Source: Methanothermococcus sp.
GTDB taxonomy: Archaea; AGJL01; Methanococci; Methanococcales; Methanococcaceae
DNA: 44,330 nt
Assembly: GCF_015523155.1 (NCBI RefSeq)
Contig: NZ_WAKW01000072.1
Span: 1-44,330 of the forward strand
Reading direction: 5' to 3'
In this document: piece after piece, positions 8,861 to 17,613 of the stretch
Position numbering within the stretch: position 1 is the first letter of the stretch
Layout of the letters: the number at the start of each line of letters is the position of its first letter
Program-made: the position numbers and the translations under genes
The notes under the pieces: model-generated
Databases searched by the model: none
Told to the model about the DNA's origin: nothing
What the model saw: the letters and a program-made list of their open reading frames with translations, nothing else

Positions 8861-9478
8861 ATGATTTACAAACTAAATGGTATAGGGTATGATTCAAATA
8901 CTTATTTAATAGTTGGAAAAAAGAACATATTGATAGACCCGGGAACTCCAAATACCTTTAATATGTTAAAGGATGAAATTAAAAACACTGCAAAAGATAT
9001 AGATTATATAATAAACACACACTGCCATTATGACCATGCTGGAAGCGATTATCTTTATGAAGAATATTTTAATGCACCAGTAATAATTCATGATTTAGAA
9101 GTGAATGATTTAAAGAACAATACAAATACCACAGTATCTGCCTTATTTAGTAGAGAATTGACACCACCAAAGGAAATAATACCAATAAATGAGGTTTTGG
9201 AGGAACTAAAAAAATGGGATATAGAAGTTGTAGAGACTCCTGGACATACAAAGGGAAGTATAAGCATAGCATATAAGGATAATATTATTACAGGGGATAC
9301 ATTATTTGCCTATGGCGTAGGTAGGTGGGACTTTCCAACTGGAAATTTAATCGATTTACGGAGCTCTATATCAAAACTTGAAAGAATTGCCTATGAAAGA
9401 AATATTATGAATATACTGCCAGGACATGGAGAAAAAGGAAATTTAAGTGCATTTTCAAATGCAAAATTGTTTTTATAA
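8861..9478 (+). CDS. Metallo-beta-lactamase-fold hydrolase
   Basis: A 205-residue MBL-fold protein with IDPGTPN, the metal-binding motif THCHYDHAG (HxHxDH), GHTKGSIS, TGDTLF and a final PGHGEKG. This set of ligands fits a binuclear zinc or iron hydrolase like glyoxalase II or related small MBL proteins; the substrate is unknown. The ATG at 8861 is chosen because GGTGA lies directly upstream at 8851-8855; the in-frame GTG at 8852 is part of that ribosome binding site. Located between the biotin ligase and cofC genes with the same orientation, but with gaps of about 80 bp that leave room for separate promoters. Confidence 0.85.
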   Translation: MIYKLNGIGYDSNTYLIVGKKNILIDPGTPNTFNMLKDEIKNTAKDIDYIINTHCHYDHAGSDYLYEEYFNAPVIIHDLEVNDLKNNTNTTVSALFSRELTPPKEIIPINEVLEELKKWDIEVVETPGHTKGSISIAYKDNIITGDTLFAYGVGRWDFPTGNLIDLRSSISKLERIAYERNIMNILPGHGEKGNLSAFSNAKLFL

Positions 9479-9563
9479 GTCATACACATAATAAAATAAA
9501 AAACAGCTAAAAATAAAAATAAAATAATAAATAACATACTAACTATATAATAAAAGTGATATA

Positions 9564-10229
9564 ATGTTCTCAGCACTGATACCAGTTTCACCACTAAATA
9601 CCGTAAAATCACGCCTAAAAAACTTCTTAACACCGGAAGAAAGGGTGGATTTAATAAAAAACATGCTTTTAGATGTACATAATGGTGTTAAATCAGTATG
9701 TGATAAAATATATGTTGTAAGTAAGGATGAGAAAATACTAAAATTCTCAAAAAAACATGGGATGATAGCCATACCTGAAAGAGAAGATATTAAAGGACTT
9801 AATGAAGCAATATCATACGCTTTTGAACACATAAAAGAAGATGCCGTGATGATAGTTCCCGCCGACATTCCCCTAATTAAAGAGAATGATTTAAGGGAGA
9901 TGATAGACAAATTGAATGGGAGCTCCGTGGTAATATGTCCATCAAGGGGAGGTGGAACAAATTTGCTCCTTTTAAATCCAAAGGATGTTATTAAAACACG
10001 GTATGAAGGATTCAGTTTTTTAAAACATATTGAGGAGTGTAAAAAAAATAATTTAAAGACAATTATTTATCCATCCTTTTATATTTCAATAGATATAAAC
10101 ACTATTGAAGATTTGGGAGAAATTCTTATTCACGGAAAAGATACAAATACCTATAAGTATTTAAAGAGTTTGGGAATATCCATTCTTCCAAAGCATTCAT
10201 CTGCTGGAAGATTTGAAGTTATACGATAA
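9564..10229 (+). CDS. cofC: 2-phospho-L-lactate guanylyltransferase CofC
   Basis: A 221-residue nucleotidyltransferase of F420 biosynthesis, making the activated lactyl-2-diphospho-guanosine (or its phosphoenolpyruvyl equivalent) for CofD. The sequence opens [19 protein letters not shown], the family N-terminus with its NTP-binding lysines, has [12 protein letters not shown] (metal-binding aspartate) and [13 protein letters not shown], both diagnostic. Length matches M. jannaschii CofC. A GTGAT site lies 5 nt before the ATG. It lies 1.6 kb after cofA on the same strand. Confidence 0.92.
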   Translation: MFSALIPVSPLNTVKSRLKNFLTPEERVDLIKNMLLDVHNGVKSVCDKIYVVSKDEKILKFSKKHGMIAIPEREDIKGLNEAISYAFEHIKEDAVMIVPADIPLIKENDLREMIDKLNGSSVVICPSRGGGTNLLLLNPKDVIKTRYEGFSFLKHIEECKKNNLKTIIYPSFYISIDINTIEDLGEILIHGKDTNTYKYLKSLGISILPKHSSAGRFEVIR

Positions 10230-10279
10230 ATTATTAATTACCATTTATTTAACTATTAATTGCTATTGGAGGCGATAAT

Positions 10280-10405
10280 ATGGTAGTTGCAGAAGTGAGT
10301 ATAATGCCATTGGGCGAAGGTCCAATCGTCTCAAAGCAACCTTTAAAAAAGGTTGCTATCCAAAGTCCAAAACTCGCTTCGCTCGTTTTGGAACCTATAT
10401 ATTAA
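10280..10405 (+). pseudogene. Partial duplicate of the 5' end of the downstream thiamine-binding-like gene
   Basis: From 10280 the sequence matches 10418 onward exactly for about 46 bp and stays similar for 15 more (ribosome binding site included: GGAGGCGATAAT against GGAGGAGATAGC). The reading frame then departs, passes through two palindromic segments and stops at TAA 10403-10405, giving a 41-codon open frame starting MVVAEVSIMPLGEGP. The core of the family is missing, so it is read as a truncated duplicate and not a gene. It could still be translated, and then would place a short reading frame immediately upstream of the real gene. Confidence 0.7.
10335..10392 (+). repeat. Palindromic insert between the duplicate and the intact gene
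   Basis: Contains a perfect 10-bp hairpin AGCAACCTTT-AAA-AAAGGTTGCT (10335-10357) and then CCAAAAC ... GTTTTGG (10367-10391) around CTCGCTTCGCTC. These do not belong to the thiamine-binding-like family and look like a small inserted palindromic element or terminator-like remnant. Confidence 0.5.
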
Positions 10406-10417
10406 GGAGGAGATAGC

Positions 10418-10699
10418 ATGGTAGTTGCAGAAGTGAGTATAATGCCATTGGGCGAAGGTCCAAGCGTATCCAAATATGTTAAAAAAGCATTGGGAGTTTT
10501 TAAGAAGTATAATTTAAAAATAGATCCTTGTGCAATGGGTACAATATTGGAAGGGGATTTAGATGAGGTATTAAAAGCATTTAAGGAAGCTCATGAGGAA
10601 GTTTTAAAGGACACAACAAGAGTGGTGAGCTCACTAAAAATTGATGAAAGAAAGGATAAGGAAAATACAATAGAAAGAAAATTAAATGCCATTAAATAA
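10418..10699 (+). CDS. MTH1187/YkoF-type thiamine-binding family protein (DUF77)
   Basis: A 93-residue ferredoxin-like fold protein starting MVVAEVSIMPLGEGPSVSKYV, with KIDPCAMGTILEGDLDEVLKAFKEAHEEVL, the family signature. Homologues such as MTH1187 and yeast YBL001c are small oligomers thought to bind thiamine or a related ligand; the physiological role is unresolved. The ATG has a very strong site GGAGGAGATAGC. A truncated copy of its own first 45 bp lies 138 bp upstream. A T-rich stretch at 10710-10724 probably ends transcription. Confidence 0.88.
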   Translation: MVVAEVSIMPLGEGPSVSKYVKKALGVFKKYNLKIDPCAMGTILEGDLDEVLKAFKEAHEEVLKDTTRVVSSLKIDERKDKENTIERKLNAIK

Positions 10700-10709
10700 G
10701 ATAATATCA

Positions 10710-10724
10710 TTTTTTTATTTTTTC
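10710..10724 (+). terminator. Oligo-T transcription terminator
   Basis: Two runs of six or more T residues 10-25 bp after the stop of the DUF77 gene, the usual archaeal intrinsic termination signal. No stable hairpin is needed for termination in archaea. Confidence 0.4.
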
Positions 10725-10852
10725 TATTTATTTATATCTTTTTAGTTCCTATTTTGATATTTTATGTGTATTTAATATATCTAATATCCATAAAATAAAT
10801 TCATGGTAATTATATATTATTAACAAAAATTATATATAGTATATATATTTAA

Positions 10853-11968
<1,116 letters not shown>

Positions 11969-12014
11969 TTAAAATTTAATTTTTTTATTTTATTATTCTC
12001 ATTTTTTAATTTTT

Positions 12015-12953
12015 TTAATCGTTTAAAACTACATATTTTTTAAAAGAAATTAAAACTTTATCCCCAATATTCAAATCGTCCCCGTAATAAATGGATTTGA
12101 TGGTGGAATCATTTAATGATATGATTAATTTTTTATAATGCCCAAAATCATACATTCCCGTGATTTCACCAGCGAGCTCATCCTTAATATTGGAGTTATA
12201 TTTTTTAACAATTATGTTATGGGGTTCCACTCCGTATAATTTACCATTGTATTTTATTATATTATATCCAAAGAATTTTGCAATTTTTTCATTTTTTGGA
12301 TTGTTAAATATCTCCTCCTTATCTCCATAATCTACGATTTCCCCATTACTCACAAATACAATATTTTTCCCAAGCATCTTAGCCTCTAAAAAATCATGGG
12401 TAATATGGATTATAGGTAGGAGCTCCCCTATTTTTTTTAATTCATTTATAATAGTTTCCTTATTATGAATATCAAGGGCAGAGGTAGGTTCATCTAAAAG
12501 CAATATTTTAGGGTGTAATACCAATGCCCGAGCAATAGCTACCCTTTGCTGTTCCCCTCCACTTAATGTAGTGGGATTACGAGACAATAATTTATCAATG
12601 TTTAAAAATTCAGATATTTCTTTAATTCTTTTTTCACGTTCTAATTTTCCAAATTTTTTTAATTTTAATCCGTAATCTATATTTTTATAAACTGTCATGT
12701 GAGGGAATAAACCATAATTTTGAGGAACATATCCGAAATTCCTTTTTTCAGGAGGTATATCTGTAATATCCTCTCCATTATAATATATTCTTCCAGAATT
12801 CGGCTTTAAAATCCCTGCAATGCACTTGATAATTATAGATTTCCCTGCACCACTTGGACCAAGTAATATTGTGTAATCCTCACTTAATTTAAGATTTACA
12901 TTTTTTAATTGAAATTCCTTCCAAATTTTGCTGATATTTTTTAATTCAATCAT
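12015..12953 (-). CDS. wtpC: Tungstate/molybdate ABC transporter ATP-binding protein WtpC
   Basis: A 312-residue ABC ATPase: Walker A LLGPSGAGKS, Q-loop YVPQNYGLFPHM, signature LSGGEQQRVAIARAL, Walker B ILLLDEPTSALD and the H-loop IIHITHD. The C-terminal 60 residues (ELAGEITGMYDFGHYKKLI to the end) form a TOBE-type oxyanion-binding regulatory domain, as in ModC/WtpC, through which high internal tungstate can inhibit transport. I chose the ATG at 12953 (MIELKNIS) over an in-frame GTG three codons upstream because the family starts there. It follows wtpB by about 50 bp on the same strand. Confidence 0.9.
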   Translation of the reverse strand: MIELKNISKIWKEFQLKNVNLKLSEDYTILLGPSGAGKSIIIKCIAGILKPNSGRIYYNGEDITDIPPEKRNFGYVPQNYGLFPHMTVYKNIDYGLKLKKFGKLEREKRIKEISEFLNIDKLLSRNPTTLSGGEQQRVAIARALVLHPKILLLDEPTSALDIHNKETIINELKKIGELLPIIHITHDFLEAKMLGKNIVFVSNGEIVDYGDKEEIFNNPKNEKIAKFFGYNIIKYNGKLYGVEPHNIIVKKYNSNIKDELAGEITGMYDFGHYKKLIISLNDSTIKSIYYGDDLNIGDKVLISFKKYVVLND

Positions 12954-13004
12954 GCAGACCACATTACAAGATTAATTAGTTTTTATATAATATAAGGTAT
13001 TTTT

Positions 13005-13811
13005 TTATGAATCCCTATTATTTTTATACTGGAATATTCTCAGTGTAGCAAATAATAGTATGCTCACAACTATCATAATCACAGCAATAGGTTTTGATGC
13101 ACTGAGCCCATATTCATTAAATCTATCCAATATAAGCACAGGTGCAGTTTTTGGGAAATATGCTACAATCAAAATTGCCCCAACTTCACTAATCCCCCTA
13201 GCAAATGTAAGAATACTCCCAGAAATCAGATTATTTTTTATTAGGGGTAATGAAATATTAAAAAATGTTTTTATTTGCGAAGCTCCCAAGGTTCGGGAAA
13301 CATTTTCGAGCTCCTCATCAATCATAGAAAACCCATTTTTAGCAGTATTTATCATAAATGGAATACCAACATATAGCATTACAACAACTATTCCCCAAAA
13401 ATTATCTACAATCATAACCCCGTAGTTTTTTAATACTGTTCCAATGGGTGTCCCATAAATTACCGTTAATATCATAATTCCCGTTACTGAGTGAGGTATT
13501 GCCATAGGTATATCAATTATGGCCTCGACGATATTTTTACCTAAAAATTCATATCTTGAAAGGATATAAGACAGTGGCACTCCAAATATTAGGGCTATCA
13601 CTGTTGCCGTAAATGCTGCCTTTAAACTAACCAATAAGGAGTTTATAACCTCTTTATCCGCAATGGCAGTTGAAATATCGCCCGGATTTAATAACATGGT
13701 AATTATAGGAATAAATATAAACAAAAATATCATTACAGATATTATTAAAAAAGATGCCATAAACCAATAATTGACCATATTTTTGTTAAATGTATCCTTG
13801 AACATAATCAT
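13005..13811 (-). CDS. wtpB: Tungstate/molybdate ABC transporter permease WtpB
   Basis: A 268-residue membrane protein with about six transmembrane helices. The cytoplasmic EAA loop reads ENVSRTLGASQIKTFFNISL, which docks onto the ATPase. It has the ModB/WtpB pattern VPLSYILSRYEFLG and IPHSVTGIM. First gene of a two-gene wtpBC unit; a TATA-like ATTTATATA sits on the minus strand at 13848-13856. Either of two ATGs (13811 or 13805) could be the start; the Shine-Dalgarno is weak. Confidence 0.9.
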   Translation of the reverse strand: MIMFKDTFNKNMVNYWFMASFLIISVMIFLFIFIPIITMLLNPGDISTAIADKEVINSLLVSLKAAFTATVIALIFGVPLSYILSRYEFLGKNIVEAIIDIPMAIPHSVTGIMILTVIYGTPIGTVLKNYGVMIVDNFWGIVVVMLYVGIPFMINTAKNGFSMIDEELENVSRTLGASQIKTFFNISLPLIKNNLISGSILTFARGISEVGAILIVAYFPKTAPVLILDRFNEYGLSASKPIAVIMIVVSILLFATLRIFQYKNNRDS

Positions 13812-13847
13812 CAATATAATTTTTGGTAGTTTATATTGTATATTACT

Positions 13848-13856
13848 ATATAAATA
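13848..13856 (-). promoter_or_regulatory. TATA-box candidate for wtpBC
   Basis: ATTTATATA on the minus strand, about 37 bp upstream of the wtpB start, a normal distance for an archaeal promoter with a short leader. A metal-responsive operator could not be identified. Confidence 0.35.
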
Positions 13857-13964
13857 TTATGTTAATTATAATGCATTAATATAGCGATAAGATAAAAATA
13901 TTAAAAATTATCTATAAGATTTATAGAAAATATTTACATTAGAATTTAGGAGGTGAATTCAACA

Positions 13965-15296
13965 ATGTTAAGAAAATGTCTTATTATCCTATTAGCCATT
14001 CTTCTTTTAGCGTCCCCAGTTAGTGCATTCTTTTCTTTCGATTTTTCAATGTCTCAAAGTAGGGCAGTTGCAGGAGCAACAATTGCAGCTAAAACGATAG
14101 CGGATGCAATGGTTAGCAACTACATAGATGAAAACCACCCAGAATATTCAGATGCTTATACTGTTGTTTCTTTGATATTTGACCCGACTGGGAAGGTTAT
14201 TGCCAAATTATCTTCAAAAGGAGTGAAATATGCTAATGAACTCTACAAATATCTAAAGAAAGCAGATAATGGTAAAGGAATTGTAAATCCGGATGTCGCT
14301 AATAAAATATTTGATAAAGATTTGATTGAAGAATTGGCAGAGAAAGAGAGTAAAGGCTACAGCCCAAAGACAGTTGCAAAAAATACGGTTAAATTGTTGG
14401 ATGAAGGAGTTGAGCCAGAGAATATAAATAAGTTGTTTAAAGATGCAGTTAAAAATGATAAAAAACTCGGTTGGATAGATAATAGAATAGAAACCCTTGA
14501 GGAAAATGGAGTAGATATAGATACAATAAACAATATCATCAAAAACAGTGATAAACCAAATGATGCTCTTAAAAAGGCAGTAGATGAAACTAATAAGTTA
14601 TCTAAAATGGGTATTAGTAAGAATAACATAAATAAATTAACTAAAAATATCAACAATGTAGATGATTTAACTAAAATAAGAAAAACTATTGGAAAACTAA
14701 AACAAATGCTAAAAAATAAAAATAAAATATCAAAAAAGGAAATTCCTCAAGAAGAAGTTATAAATGAACTTATAGAAAAAGGCTATGATATAAATCAGAT
14801 TGTTAATGATTTAAAATTATTCAATAAATTAGAAATTATAAGGGCCAATAAATACAAAGTCAAATTATTTGCTGGAAATGTTAATGAAGGATTAGACCAT
14901 GTATGGCTAAGACATGTTATAGGATATAACCTAGAAAACGAAAAAGCTACAACGATTTTTCCAATTGGACAGAAAATAAAATATTTCAAAAATGACAGAT
15001 TAGAAGTAGAAAATATCCAACAGATTATAAATGGCCCTGAAGAATTAAAAGAAATTATTATAAAGGCAGTTGAAGACAATAAGAATAAATTTAATGGAGA
15101 GACTAAAGTAGAGTTCTCATACTATATTAAAGATAAGAATATTAGAATAAATTTGGTTTTCTTAAGGGGTAGTGATGGTAGTTATTACTTACAAACCGCT
15201 TATCCAATTAATGGAAAAGGTGTTGAAAAGTATATCCCAAATGTAGGATGGTTTAAATATAATGAAAAATCTGGCAAATGGGAAAGAATAAGGTGA
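13965..15296 (+). CDS. Secreted polymorphic toxin candidate with C-terminal nuclease-like domain (full-length locus head)
   Basis: A 443-residue protein. The start is ATG 13965, 8 nt after a perfect AGGAGGTGA; the in-frame GTG at 13953 is inside that site. Residues 1-21 are a Sec signal peptide ending VSA. A short Ala-rich part (about 30-55) is followed by an alpha-helical region (about 80-290) built of degenerate units such as EGVEPENINKLFKDA, NGVDIDTINNIIK, MGISKNNINKLTKN and KGYDINQIVNDLK. From about 297 comes a compact domain with DHVWLRH (His312, Arg316, His317), ATTIFPIGQKI, and QTAYP at 410-414. The same domain recurs at 17548-18213. HxxxRH with a terminal AYP strand resembles bacterial BECR-fold (EndoU/barnase-like) RNase toxins; this is inference. 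The next gene, 7 nt on, is the immunity candidate; its ribosome binding site overlaps the toxin stop. Confidence 0.75.
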   Translation: MLRKCLIILLAILLLASPVSAFFSFDFSMSQSRAVAGATIAAKTIADAMVSNYIDENHPEYSDAYTVVSLIFDPTGKVIAKLSSKGVKYANELYKYLKKADNGKGIVNPDVANKIFDKDLIEELAEKESKGYSPKTVAKNTVKLLDEGVEPENINKLFKDAVKNDKKLGWIDNRIETLEENGVDIDTINNIIKNSDKPNDALKKAVDETNKLSKMGISKNNINKLTKNINNVDDLTKIRKTIGKLKQMLKNKNKISKKEIPQEEVINELIEKGYDINQIVNDLKLFNKLEIIRANKYKVKLFAGNVNEGLDHVWLRHVIGYNLENEKATTIFPIGQKIKYFKNDRLEVENIQQIINGPEELKEIIIKAVEDNKNKFNGETKVEFSYYIKDKNIRINLVFLRGSDGSYYLQTAYPINGKGVEKYIPNVGWFKYNEKSGKWERIR

Positions 15297-15303
15297 ATTA
15301 TCT

Positions 15304-15894
15304 ATGAAAATCGAATTAATATATAATAAAGAAAAATATCTAAAAAATCCTGACAAAATTGATACATTATTTAAAATTGACAATAATATACTTGGTGGTA
15401 TTGTAAAGGTTGAAGAAGGTAAAATCGAAGGTGATGACTGTAATTTATATGGGTTTTTCCAAGATATTTTAATTGGTATAGCATATTTACTTAGTTTTGG
15501 GAAAAGTGATAAATATATGTCTATATCTAAAGAAGAAATAAAAGAAATTGCGAAAATATATGGATTTCCTATAAAAAATATTGATATGGCATATACTTCT
15601 TCTTTATCTTTTCCTTTTAATAAATATATTTTTGAATTTAATAAAAATAGTGATGAGATGATAATTTATTATTATAATGATATGTATATATATGATAACC
15701 ATTTGGGAAAAAAAGGAATTATCAAAATTCCTATGAAGGAGTTCGTGAAAAATATAATTAAATTAGCTGAAGATTATATAAATTTTATTAAAAAACATAA
15801 TAATATATGGAAAGAATATGAAATTAATTTTCTTGAGGATAGATTAAGAGATGTCAAAAAATATTATAAAGAGCGTTACGGTGAAGAACTGTAA
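15304..15894 (+). CDS. Immunity protein candidate, family A, cognate to the full-length toxin
   Basis: A 196-residue soluble acidic protein with no signal peptide, as expected for a cytoplasmic immunity protein. It starts 7 nt after the toxin stop, and AAGGTGA, which includes the toxin stop codon, serves as its ribosome binding site, so translation is coupled. It is clearly homologous to the protein at 18224-18844: both have a start like IELIYDKEKY, then GDDC-LYGFFQDIL-G-A-LL, YIFE, and the identical end DVKKYYKERYGEEL. That each copy follows the same kind of toxin domain (HVWLRH or HIWLRH) is the main evidence for the immunity role. I do not recognise a named immunity family. Confidence 0.7.
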   Translation: MKIELIYNKEKYLKNPDKIDTLFKIDNNILGGIVKVEEGKIEGDDCNLYGFFQDILIGIAYLLSFGKSDKYMSISKEEIKEIAKIYGFPIKNIDMAYTSSLSFPFNKYIFEFNKNSDEMIIYYYNDMYIYDNHLGKKGIIKIPMKEFVKNIIKLAEDYINFIKKHNNIWKEYEINFLEDRLRDVKKYYKERYGEEL

Positions 15895-15898
15895 ATAG

Positions 15899-16013
15899 AT
15901 TTTTCTTTTTTATTTTTAATTAGAATATTAATTTATATGTTTAAATAAATAACCTAAATAACTATGATTTAGAAAAAACAAAAGAGATTGTTAAAGAGTT
16001 AAGAGATAAAGGA
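15899..16013 (+). repeat. Cassette boundary repeat, copy 1
   Basis: Two parts. The first 46 bp (TTTTCTTTTTTATTTTTAAT, then GAATATTAATTTATATG, then TTTAAATAAA) is shared with 17501-17547 and 18851-18900; it holds an oligo-T terminator followed by a TATA-like TTTATATG. From 15948 to 16013 a 66-bp stretch is identical to 17548-17613 and encodes NNLNNYDLEKTKEIVKELRD, the start of the orphan toxin frames. Such exact identity between cassettes whose other parts differ points to recombination. Confidence 0.85.
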
Positions 16014-16547
16014 ATAAAAACTAAGACAATAAATAAACTGATAGAAAATGGATATGATATAACAAAATTCTATGAAGAATATAAAGCTGTAACGGACTCG
16101 GATCCGGTATTAATGAAAAAATTAGCAAAATATATTAATAGTTGGGATTTGGATAGAAGTAATCCATTAGACGAATCAGAAGAAGCTCAGAAATTGATTA
16201 AAGTATTTAACGCTAAGGGAATAAAAACTAAAGTGGGTTATACTGAGATAAGTGATTTCGCCGTACTTAAAGAAGGTAATAATGCATGGGGTTGGAAACA
16301 TATTATTAAGCAGAATCACCATAACCATATTAAAGACGCATTTAAACTACAAAATAACAATAAAGCAGTAATAGAATTAATCGGAGAAGCCCTACAAAAG
16401 GGTATAAAGGGTACAGATAGTAAAGGAGCAACAGTAGTTTTTTATAAACCTGCTGGTGCAAGATATTATTTAAGAGTGGTTCTAAGTAAAAATAGTCCTG
16501 GTAGTATTCAAGATGCATATCCACAAAAAAACTTTGATTTTAAATAA
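15945..16547 (+). CDS. Orphan toxin cassette B (C-terminal toxin module lacking a start codon)
   Basis: The frame is open from just after TAA 15942-15944 to the stop at 16547 but has no start codon at its head; the first ATG, at 16113, lacks a good ribosome binding site. The N-terminal part (INNLNNYDLEKTKEIVKEL, then KTINKLIENGYDITKFYEEY) is like the helical stalk of the full-length toxin. The C-terminal part has a second type of toxin domain: WGWKHIIKQNHHNHIKDAF, YYLRVVLSKNSPGS, and IQDAYP close to the end. The KHIxxNHH and AYP pattern again suggests a BECR-type nuclease. It is best read as a silent donor that could replace the toxin tip of the full-length gene, though weak translation from 16113 is possible. 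Confidence 0.65.
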   Translation: MNNLNNYDLEKTKEIVKELRDKGIKTKTINKLIENGYDITKFYEEYKAVTDSDPVLMKKLAKYINSWDLDRSNPLDESEEAQKLIKVFNAKGIKTKVGYTEISDFAVLKEGNNAWGWKHIIKQNHHNHIKDAFKLQNNNKAVIELIGEALQKGIKGTDSKGATVVFYKPAGARYYLRVVLSKNSPGSIQDAYPQKNFDFK

Positions 16548-16560
16548 TAGGGGTGAAAAA

Positions 16561-17013
16561 TTGGGAAAATATATTTATAAAGCTGAAGTGTTAAAAATTG
16601 AGCCATTATGTATAGATGAAAACTGGACTAAAGAAAAGCCAATAGATGAATACACTTACAACTACCTCGTTACTTTAAAAATTGATAATATAATCGTTCA
16701 TGCATTTACACCAACAACTTATGGGTGGCATACATCTCTGGAAGGTAAAAGTGTATATGTGTATTTTTATTTAAATAATTTTAAAGGAGAGATAATTAAA
16801 TATGATAAACATGATAAAATTATACAATTGGATCAAAATAGATTCATGTACTCAATTATTGGTAAAATCATGGAAATTTCTAAGGATACTGAAACAATCT
16901 ATGTTGATTGTGGTATTATTATAGAAACTGATTATAATTCAGAAAATGAAGAATTTAAGGAAGGAGATTTTATTTTAATTCCTGAAGGGCGATTAGATGT
17001 ATTTAGAAAATAA
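16561..17013 (+). CDS. Immunity protein candidate, family B, first paralogue
   Basis: A 150-residue protein, predicted all-beta, with no signal peptide. The start is TTG at 16561, with AGGGGTGA 6 nt upstream; an in-frame ATG at 16513 lies inside the toxin frame and has no such site. It begins LGKYIYKAEVLKIEPL and its C-terminal half has GKIMEISKDTETIYVDCGIII and FKEGDFILIPEG. The same half recurs in the next gene (GEVLDIDRKNKRLIFDCGV, LKEGDWVFIMG), so the two are paralogues. Position directly behind cassette B is the evidence for immunity. Confidence 0.65.
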   Translation: MGKYIYKAEVLKIEPLCIDENWTKEKPIDEYTYNYLVTLKIDNIIVHAFTPTTYGWHTSLEGKSVYVYFYLNNFKGEIIKYDKHDKIIQLDQNRFMYSIIGKIMEISKDTETIYVDCGIIIETDYNSENEEFKEGDFILIPEGRLDVFRK

Positions 17014-17043
17014 CTAGTCCTAAAAGAGTTTAAGGAGATATAA

Positions 17044-17487
17044 ATGGTTAAGCACACAGGTAGAGTTACTGATGTTAAAATTACTCATGGAGAGTATGAA
17101 GACATAATTTCCGAAATTTGGATGACTTTTGATATAAATGGATATGAAATAGAAGCGTTTATAGGAGAACTTCCTTCAAAAGTACCAGAAATTGGTGAAA
17201 CATGCATAGTAGATTTAGATATAATGACATTCGACTTACAAAAAGTTAATGTTCCTAAAAAACAAAAACTAATATATCAACTCACTACAAAAGATTATAT
17301 ACCTGATTATATATTAGTTGGTGAAGTATTAGATATAGATAGGAAAAATAAAAGATTAATTTTTGATTGTGGTGTTAAATTAGAATGTGATATTAAAGGA
17401 ATAAATATAGAGTCTAAAGCTAAGAAATTAAAAGAAGGGGACTGGGTATTTATAATGGGTAAGATGTATGGATACATTGAGGAATAA
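17044..17487 (+). CDS. Immunity protein candidate, family B, second paralogue
   Basis: A 147-residue all-beta protein starting MVKHTGRVTDVKITHGEYED, with AAGGAGATATAA directly upstream of its ATG. Its C-terminal half pairs with the previous gene (DCGV, KEGDW). Tandem duplication with strong divergence would give protection against two variants of toxin B, including perhaps the decayed copy at 18894-19190; this is inference. A T-rich terminator and the second boundary repeat follow. Confidence 0.6.
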   Translation: MVKHTGRVTDVKITHGEYEDIISEIWMTFDINGYEIEAFIGELPSKVPEIGETCIVDLDIMTFDLQKVNVPKKQKLIYQLTTKDYIPDYILVGEVLDIDRKNKRLIFDCGVKLECDIKGINIESKAKKLKEGDWVFIMGKMYGYIEE

Positions 17488-17500
17488 ATATTCTTATTAT

Positions 17501-17613
17501 TTTTCTTTTTATTTTTAATTGGAATAATAATTTATATATTTGAATAAAATAACCTAAATAACTATGATTTAGAAAAAACAAAAGAGATTGTTAAAGAGTT
17601 AAGAGATAAAGGA
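17501..17613 (+). repeat. Cassette boundary repeat, copy 2
   Basis: Same two-part layout as copy 1: oligo-T tract, TATA-like TTTATATA, then the 66-bp coding segment identical to 15948-16013, again right after an in-frame stop (TAA 17545-17547). After this segment the two cassettes diverge, one to toxin B and this one to toxin A. Confidence 0.85.

Noticed and set aside
13953-15296. Full-length toxin as an S-layer or adhesin protein
   Set aside because: No S-layer domain, no C-terminal anchor, and the C-terminal domain recurs alone with a partner gene.
16513-16560. Upstream extension of the first family B immunity gene to ATG 16513
   Set aside because: It would lie inside the toxin frame and lacks a ribosome binding site; TTG 16561 has AGGGGTGA.
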